A stretch of 64,000 bases of DNA from Stenogyne calaminthoides. Lineage: Eukaryota > Streptophyta > Magnoliopsida > Lamiales > Lamiaceae. A program made the position numbers and the translations under genes. Below, one piece after another: positions 57,583 to 64,000 of this stretch (position 1 is its first letter; each line of letters starts with the position of its first letter). The stretch lies in assembly GCA_037126765.1 (NCBI GenBank), contig JBBCBC010000012.1, positions 8,618,001 to 8,682,000 of the forward strand, read 5' to 3'. The notes under the pieces are model-generated. The model did no database searches and was not told the DNA's origin. It saw nothing but the letters and a program-made list of their open reading frames with translations.

Positions 57583-57955
57583 CTTAAGGCAACCATCAAT
57601 AAGGTCAACAAATACCAGATCAGATCACACTGGTAACTGGTTGATTACAATATCAATCAGTCAGATACGTTCTCTTATTTATCCCTTTCTGAACATCTTA
57701 TATGCGTTATTTAAATAAATTGGTTTTTACTCTGTTTTCACTTTATGACGCATGCACTACAAAACTTTTAATGCGGACTTGGGAATGTGTATTTAATGCG
57801 TTTTATTACGAATTTTCGAGTCCGAAATACGAGAAGACTTCTTTTCTCAACCGTGCGATTAAAACTTTTTCGACCGACTAATCTCAGCCACTGATTTCAA
57901 AACACGGATACTTGAGTACTTTGGAAAGTTGTGCAAAAAGGTTTTCCCTCGCATA

Positions 57956-57963
57956 CTATAAAA
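57956..57963 (+). promoter_or_regulatory. Possible internal promoter of the accessory gene of B
   Basis: CTATAAAA on the plus strand is followed by a CT-rich leader (CTTCTTTCCACTACTTCG). A donor-like site G/GTAATT at 58111 and an acceptor CGTACAG ending 58302 sit directly before the AAATGG start at 58303-58308. Confidence 0.5.
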
Positions 57964-58304
57964 TCCGAATCTTTCTCAGAAAACTTCTTTCCACTACTTC
58001 GTCTTCTCAAAGCTCTTAAAAGATCAAAACTTTCAAAATCTTCAGAAAATTACTTTCAAAATCAATTGATTCCATATTTGCGATTTCTCAATCCTACGAA
58101 TCAATTTCTGGTAATTTTCTCATTTAACTATTGCATGATTTCAATTTCTCTCTGGTACCTAGGTTAACAAGTTGTGATGCTATGTTTCTGTAATTTATTA
58201 GATCTATACGCTTACTTGCTAAATTGATGCTACGATTACTGGTTTGACTGAATTTATTGAAATATCTTACTCAAACTAAACATCAATTTGCATATCGTAC
58301 AGAA

Positions 58305-60835
58305 ATGGCATATCTTGTTCCACAACCGGGCCAAGGGAAAAAGTTCTGCAACTTTGTATCGATGAAGAAAGACATCATTGATGAGAAGTATGTAGTATTC
58401 ACAATCACTTCAGATCCAGAATCGCTGGAAATTCTGGAGTGCTTGCGAGCGTGTGGGCTAGAACGATATTGCTCTGCACATCAGAACATCGTCCACACAC
58501 ATGAAGCCCTGGAGTTTCTATACAATCTACAGAGGGATGAAGACATTGATGCTGACCTGATTTCTTCCATTGGTGGACTGAAAGTACGAGTGTCGAACGA
58601 TGATCTCCAGTGGATCTTCGGTCTAACTCGAGGAAGCATCAATCCAGAGACCTACACGATTGATGTAGGAGAAAAGGAATTTCTTGAAGCCGAGCTGTTG
58701 AGACCAGCAAACAAGGAGAATATGATGAATGTCAAAGCCTCCTACCTGAAGAGAAAATATCGCCTTCTCCTTGAGATCGTTCAGAAGATAAGCTGCCAAA
58801 GAACTATGAATGGAATGAGAATGGAGCAAAGATATATCAAGCAAAGCACAAGGCTATCTTGGGCAAGAATGAGCCCCTGCCTGGACAATCTGATGAGGAT
58901 CCAACTCCTTATGTGCCCAAACCCAAGGGAGAAAAGAAGGGAAAAGAAAAGCGTCTGAAGTGCAGGGAAAGGCCACTCCAGAGAAGAGGTTGAAGAGGAA
59001 GGATTTGGCCAAGAAACCAGATGCTCAGCGGAAACGTCAGAAGAGAGTCACATCTCCTCTCAAGATCGCTTCCAAGTTCTCGCCAAAGAAGTTCGCAGAA
59101 TCGGAGGATCCGATTCAGTGGGAATCGAAAAAGCAGATATAGCAATACTCTCCGCACACTATCGAGAAGGGACGAGCAGATGATCGAAGCGAAGGAGAGA
59201 AATCGCCGAGGGATGTAAGGAGCACTCGAGGAAGAATCACCATCTGATTCTCTGCCTCACACCAAGATCTTCCAGAGAGCAAGATCGCCAACGCCCACTT
59301 CCAAATCACCATCACCCTCTCCTCAAAAATCATCACCACCACCCTTCCCTCACAAAACCTTCTCACCCTCACCCTCGCCAATCAGATCACCAAGATCTCC
59401 CACACCCCCAATCAATGAACCTGTTCAGGACACTGAACACCCTCAACAAGCTGAAAACGAACCGGAACCACATATATCCCCATCTCACTCCCCATCTCCA
59501 AACAAGTCACAAGAACCTGAGAGATCCGACAAGCGAGTGTCCATCTCTCATAATCCCTTCAACACCAGAACCGTGCTTGCTTCACCTGTTTCAGAAAGCC
59601 CGATTATAAGGATAATGAAGCAACAAATCAAGGAATATCTGCTGGACCTGTGCCCTGAATTGGATCAACATCCTGGCATCCAACAACAGTTAGAAGAGAT
59701 TGTGTTCTGGAGGGATATCAGACTAAAGAGCATCGAGGAATTTCTGATTCTCATGACAACTCTGGGATCAGATTTCTTTGTAGACTTGGAGATGAAATGC
59801 TTGAACAATGCTGGGATTGAAAGCGCTGTTGAATTGGCATCTGACGATGATATCATATGGTTGATTCATGAAAGGTTCGGATTTGCTGATAACAGGGAGG
59901 AAACTGCTCAACCTCCTCTGATCATGAGGAGCCGATGAACCAAGAATGGGTGCCGCAGATGAGACCCGACTTGGCAAGGCTTCAACATCGACTGCATCGC
60001 TATCTTTGAGCTCCGATACCCTAGATCTTTATCTTGAAAGATTCGGGATGGGATCAAGGTTGCTATTGAAGACAATTCGCAGCCCAAAAGCAGATCCGAT
60101 GAAGCGGTTTGAAGAAGAGCAAGCAAAAACCGGTTGACAGAGAAAGAAAAGTCACACACTTGGGATGCATAATGCCATCCTTTCAAGTAATGCAACTAGT
60201 TAATCCTCTTGTCGAGAAGCTCAATCTCGGTCGACAAACTCAAAGTTCGAACGATATGCTCAATCGCATACGTACTATTGGAGAATGTCCGGGCATCTTT
60301 GAGAAAAAACCGACAACCACATGGATATGGGTTGGAAACACTTTGTAGCTTCTAATCGACGAGCGAGCAAGACAGACATCGAATTTACTCTCGACACTTT
60401 TTAACTCCCACGACCTTTCGCCACTATTCGGATCCTCCCTCTTGTTGTTGAGGAACTCGAGAGGAGATCACACTAAATTCAATGCTCAAATCTGCGGGCT
60501 TTCCAACCTCTTTGATGAAACCAAAAAGGGGGAAGGACAAGAGAATAAAGAGAAGAAAGAAAAACAGACACAGTTGGTAACAATTGCATCTCTACCAAAA
60601 ACCATTGTATCTGACTTGCCAGCCACTCCATCTACTCGATCTCGTTGTTCTTTGTAAAAAAAACTATGGAGCAACATAGCAAAGAGATCACTGAACAGAA
60701 AATTGCTCTTTCAGAGGTTATTGCCAAAGTCGACAAGATTGAAGACTTTTCTTCATTCGTACAGAAAAGAATGGAATCTGATGATCAGGCCAAGAGCCTA
60801 GAACTCGCTAAGAAATTAGTCAAGAAGATTTAACA
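58305..60835 (+). pseudogene. Accessory env-like gene of element B (broken)
   Basis: ATG 58305 opens a frame to 58958 with a folded N-terminal half (KDIIDEKYVVFTITSDPESL, LKVRVSNDDLQWIFGLTRGS) of the type seen in Sirevirus accessory genes. The frame then changes. A Pro/Ser-rich linker (SPSPSPIRSP-like, 59290-59530) and a second helical domain at 59537-59938 (IKEYLLDLCPELDQHP, FLILMTTLGSDFFVDLE) follow. From 59940 only fragments remain, including a helical piece at 60645-60833. The function of this family is unknown; envelope-like roles have been proposed but not shown. Confidence 0.6.
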
Positions 60836-61715
60836 AGATGAACTCGAGCAGACTCGAGGAGAGAAAGAAAAGGCAAAGGCAAGATGGTGAAAGCTATCAA
60901 GAAGATCGAGACAAGGCCAATTATTCTCTACCAAAGCGATGACTCTGAATAAATTCAAGAGCAAACAAGACAGAGAATAAGAGAGGCCGCCATCAAGAAG
61001 CAGTAGTTAGCAGAGGCTAAGGGATCAACATCGATACATCCGGAAGGAAGAGGAAGAACGAAGGCAAAGCAGAGGAGATTGCTTGGGAGAAGAATGCCCT
61101 TCCCAAGAGACTGTTAAAGACATCCTCTATGCACGGCTAGATCTACTTCCAAAATGGGATCAGATCAGAGGATAATGGTTGTGTGACGTATACATCCTGG
61201 AGAAGATTCTGATTCATCAAGATCAGACTGAAAATGATGATGAATTCCAGAATCGTTAGAAACGAAGTATCCGGACTTCTACCGACATAAAGATGAAAGA
61301 AGGGAAGATCATGTCACCGATACCAAGCTCCACCCTTTGAACTACTCCTTCCACCTTTGTGTCCGCACAAAAAGCTAGATCTTCACAAATTCAAGAATGC
61401 CTACTATGGATTTGAAAAAAACGAGGGATCCATAGAAGAGAAGATCTGGACAAGCTGATGCAAAGGATGTACAAGATGTTTGGCATCCCCAAAGAGCTAC
61501 AAATGTTCAAGTACACCTGAGGAAGACAACTTGGAATCAGATGATAAGTACGTTTTTCATATATTCTCATAACGCATTACACCTATCTGAATGAAATATT
61601 CCATCTCTCGATTCTAAGACAACATCTCATTGTCTTCTGAGGTATGTACTGAATTTCATTATCTGCATTTCTATTCGTGGTATCTGTTTTTCTGATTAAG
61701 TGTTTTGGTTCCATC
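60836..61715 (+). other. Decayed end of the accessory gene and 3' untranslated region of B
   Basis: Lys/Glu-rich coding-like words are present in all frames (for example around 60960-61080 and 61420-61520), but no open frame of note. It is probably the C-terminal part of the accessory gene with many indels, then non-coding sequence up to the purine tract. Confidence 0.5.
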
Positions 61716-61730
61716 AAAAAAGGGGGAAAT
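61716..61730 (+). promoter_or_regulatory. Polypurine tract of element B
   Basis: AAAAAAGGGGGAAAT directly before the 3' LTR. Confidence 0.85.
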
Positions 61731-63434
61731 TGTTGGGAAATCTATATTTTAGTTTTGATGGAAGTTCCAAAACAGGTTGTAATAGGACCAAATGACTGTT
61801 AGTTGATCGATGACTTAGAATCGATTAAGATGACCAAATTTGAATGTATAGATAGTCGATGTAAAGATAGGTCACATATTGAGGGGGAACTCAATATGTA
61901 TAGGTCAGGTCGAAGTATCAAATGACCCAGATAAGGTCAGATGATCAGAAGGCTAAGAACAAATCAGAAGAAAATAAGTCAGAAGATCAGGTGAAGACAG
62001 AAGACACTAAAGACTCGATGAACTCGAAGACTCGGATGAACCTCAAGACTCGATAAACCTAAAGACTCAAGAATAAACCTCAAGACTCGGTATATGATCA
62101 AGACACCGAGGCTCGAGTCACCAAGATCGAAGACTACCGTAAGACCTATATCGGTAAGTATGCATATTGTACTAAGACAATCTGCATCAGAAGACTCTAC
62201 AAGGTAGACTGATTAGTTATCTGATCAAGTCAGCTCACACTTGGCGTCAACCAAAATGGTACACCAGACAAGACGAATATTCTACAAAAGGAATATCAAT
62301 CGTCTAACGGACAAATTACTGAAGTGCCGCCTTGCGAAGCCAAAGAGAAAGCGACACGTGCACAAAAAGAGCTGACAATACAGGATTCGACGCTGCGGAC
62401 ATAAACGGCGCTAATCATGCCTACGGCCACACAGATTTGGAGCACGTCACAATCATATCCTACAACCTACCTAATATAGCCCGAAATTCAAATTGCTCTC
62501 CAACGGCTCTTTGATTTTGGGGTCTATAAAATGGGATTGCTCGTCAAGTAAAAAAAAACAGGAGATAGAGGACAAGAGACCAACGACCAACACATGAACA
62601 ATTGAGCAAAGCGAAACAACAATATTAACGCAAATTCTCAAGAAGCAAAAAGCCTTCAGAATTTCCGCTCAAAGAACACCAAATTTGAAGATTATTCTTA
62701 GAGTGTTCATCCCATTGGTCTTAGCAAGAAATCCTATCCACTAGCATTTGGCTACATAAACACCAGGATAGATTTCCAGTTGGAACCCTCAAACATTCTT
62801 TACCCAAACTCAAGTTAGGTTAAGTTTGTTACAGCAAGATTTTAGACTAGGGATTCTAGTTTCTGATTTCTGGGATCGGTTGAGTGTGAACTCGATAAAC
62901 ATATGTTGAGTGTTGGACTAACACATAAAACTAAGTCCAGTTGGTTAAGTTCGGTTAAGTTCGGTTAAGTTGCCCCTGTGTTAAGAGAAGAGTGGACGTA
63001 AGACGGGTTTCGTCTGAACCACTATAAAATCTTGTGTGCATTTACTTGCTTTCCTTTATTGCTTTACACTATTCACACAACTGAGTTTAAAATTGCATAC
63101 ATATTCTAAGTTAAGCTCAGTCTGCACCAAGCAACTGATCTGGTCAGGTTGACACCTTAGTCAGCCGATTGAAAACTGACTTGAGAATCTGATTTGATAA
63201 AACTGGTTTTTCACACGGATATTTACAAGCTTCCGCACTCTCAGTTAAACTGACAGATATCAAACTGATCTGCCCTCAGGCACTCAGTAAGATTGAACAT
63301 CAGTCCAAACTGACTCACTAGCACTCTGATTAGGAAATCTGCAATCACACCTGATCTGCACGAAAAGTTTTCAGAAGTCTATTCACCCCTCCCCTCTAGA
63401 CTTCTGCCCTCACAAAACCCGTTCGGGACCTACA
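61731..63434 (+). repeat. 3' LTR of element B
   Basis: TGTTGGGAAATC to GGGACCTACA, 1704 bp, followed by ATATC. From about 62165 it is almost identical to the 5' LTR. 61745-62160 is the disturbed patch discussed in findings. Confidence 0.93.
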
Positions 63435-63930
63435 ATATCCTTGTTTTCATTGCTTTGACAATCTTACCTTGTGTTTTGGAAGAAGAGGAGTTTGTGTAGA
63501 TTGTTCAGAATGGTCTGTTAACTTTCTGTCTTACAGTTCTACTCTATTTCCTTGATGATTTGTGGAAATATGTTCAAGTAATATATGTTCTACTTTGTCT
63601 GCAGGCTTACGGATTGATACACATTGTATCATTTTTCCTTACTCTGAGATGCTCTTACATCTTGCTCTGTTGAGTGTCAATGTAATATCCATATGCTCTG
63701 ATATGTCACATGCTCGGATATGTTATACATTATGCTCTGATAAGTTTTTTTGCAGATTGAAGTTTCTCAAACAAATGAAATTGTTTGATGATGTTTTTCG
63801 ATTCCTGATAGCTACAGAATGGTTTGACACTTAGTAGTACAACTGATATGATTATGAGCTCTATCATGCACAGTACCTGATATATTTGGTATTTCAGGTG
63901 TGATGTAGCAGAAAGATCGAATGGGGAGAT
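63435..63930 (+). other. 3' untranslated region of element A, right part, with polypurine tract
   Basis: This starts with the second ATATC and continues the A sequence interrupted at 49369. GCTCTGATA occurs at 63694 and 63733, and GCTCGGATA at 63712. The tract AATGGGGAGAT at 63920-63930 precedes the 3' LTR. A 90-codon ORF here is not supported as a gene. Confidence 0.7.
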
Positions 63931-64000
63931 TGTTGATGTTACAACCGATGTTACAACATTGGTTACAACATCAGTATTAGTCCTTTCTTCTTAACCACTA
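63931..64000 (+). repeat. Start of the 3' LTR of element A (cut by window end)
   Basis: The 70 bases visible match 39578-39647 with two differences (G for C at position 5, A for C at position 49), so A is a genuine two-LTR element extending past the window. Confidence 0.93.

Larger units (their letters stand above)
49370..63434 (+). mobile_element. Ty1/copia retrotransposon B, nested in A (inactive)
   Basis: LTRs of 1714 and 1704 bp (TGTTGGGAAATC...CCTACA), a primer-binding site, gag-pol, a 24-bp tandem repeat, an antisense ORF, a sense accessory gene and a purine tract are bracketed by ATATC duplications, total about 14.1 kb. Gag-pol has five in-frame stops before RT plus shifts. The large accessory region places it near the SIRE/Maximus group, which is an inference. 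It is younger than element A. Confidence 0.93.
39578..64000 (+). mobile_element. Ty1/copia (SIRE/Maximus-like) retrotransposon A, interrupted by element B
   Basis: The 5' LTR is complete, and the first 70 bases of the 3' LTR are at 63931-64000 (68 of 70 identical). The internal part is 40443-49369 plus 63440-63930. It encodes a very long gag-pol with two zinc knuckles, then a long spacer and an accessory gene with a plant-transposon-type domain, the layout of Sireviruses. Without element B its length would be about 11 kb. Pol has one frameshift and one stop, so it is relatively young but inactive as read. Confidence 0.9.

Noticed and set aside
63562..63834. 90-codon ORF near the window end
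   Set aside because: It lies in the 3' untranslated region of element A, has no domain and no upstream signals.
1..64000. tRNA or rRNA genes
   Set aside because: No cloverleaf with intact A and B boxes and no rRNA core sequence was recognised. The TGGTATCAGAGC hits are retrotransposon primer sites.

Overview
This window looks like nuclear DNA of a eudicot plant. It is AT-rich and intergenic in character, with no intact host gene that I can support. Nearly everything recognisable is transposon or endogenous-virus sequence, and much of it is nested. The species cannot be determined from the sequence alone.

Layout. 1-2140 is AT-rich DNA with a degenerate tandem repeat and a hairpin. 2141 to about 5117 is a candidate non-autonomous Helitron (minus orientation) carrying a PIF/Harbinger-type MITE with a TTA duplication. 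Two Stowaway-type MITEs follow at 5191-5471 and 6149-6383. 6862-9482 holds two LTR-like remnants in minus orientation. 11428-22298 is an endogenous caulimovirid (pararetrovirus) locus. It has one nearly full-length broken copy (movement protein, coat protein, zinc finger, protease, RT, RNase H, a downstream ORF and a viral promoter) and a second partial copy. The locus lies between (TA)n tracts and has several fold-back junctions, including a chimeric 410-bp palindrome.

23848-33054 is a complete but dead Ty1/copia element (called C here) with 1.8-kb LTRs and TTCAC target duplications. It lies beside, and probably within an intron of, a broken short-chain dehydrogenase (tropinone reductase-like) pseudogene at 33267-34279, minus strand. 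35486 to about 39400 is a truncated, internally deleted Ty3/gypsy element (D, minus strand). From 39578 to beyond the window end is a SIRE/Maximus-like copia element (A) with a long gag-pol and an accessory env-like gene. It is split by a second copia element (B, 49370-63434) with 1.7-kb LTRs and ATATC target duplications.

Points for a second look. Elements A and B both have an accessory gene between pol and the 3' LTR that seems to have its own TATA box and leader intron. In B this gene is preceded by a divergent antisense ORF with its own TATA box. The pararetroviral copies are joined by inverted fragments. LTR pairs differ in patches, almost only at CAG/CTG trinucleotides, which looks more like a consensus error at CHG-methylated sites than natural decay.
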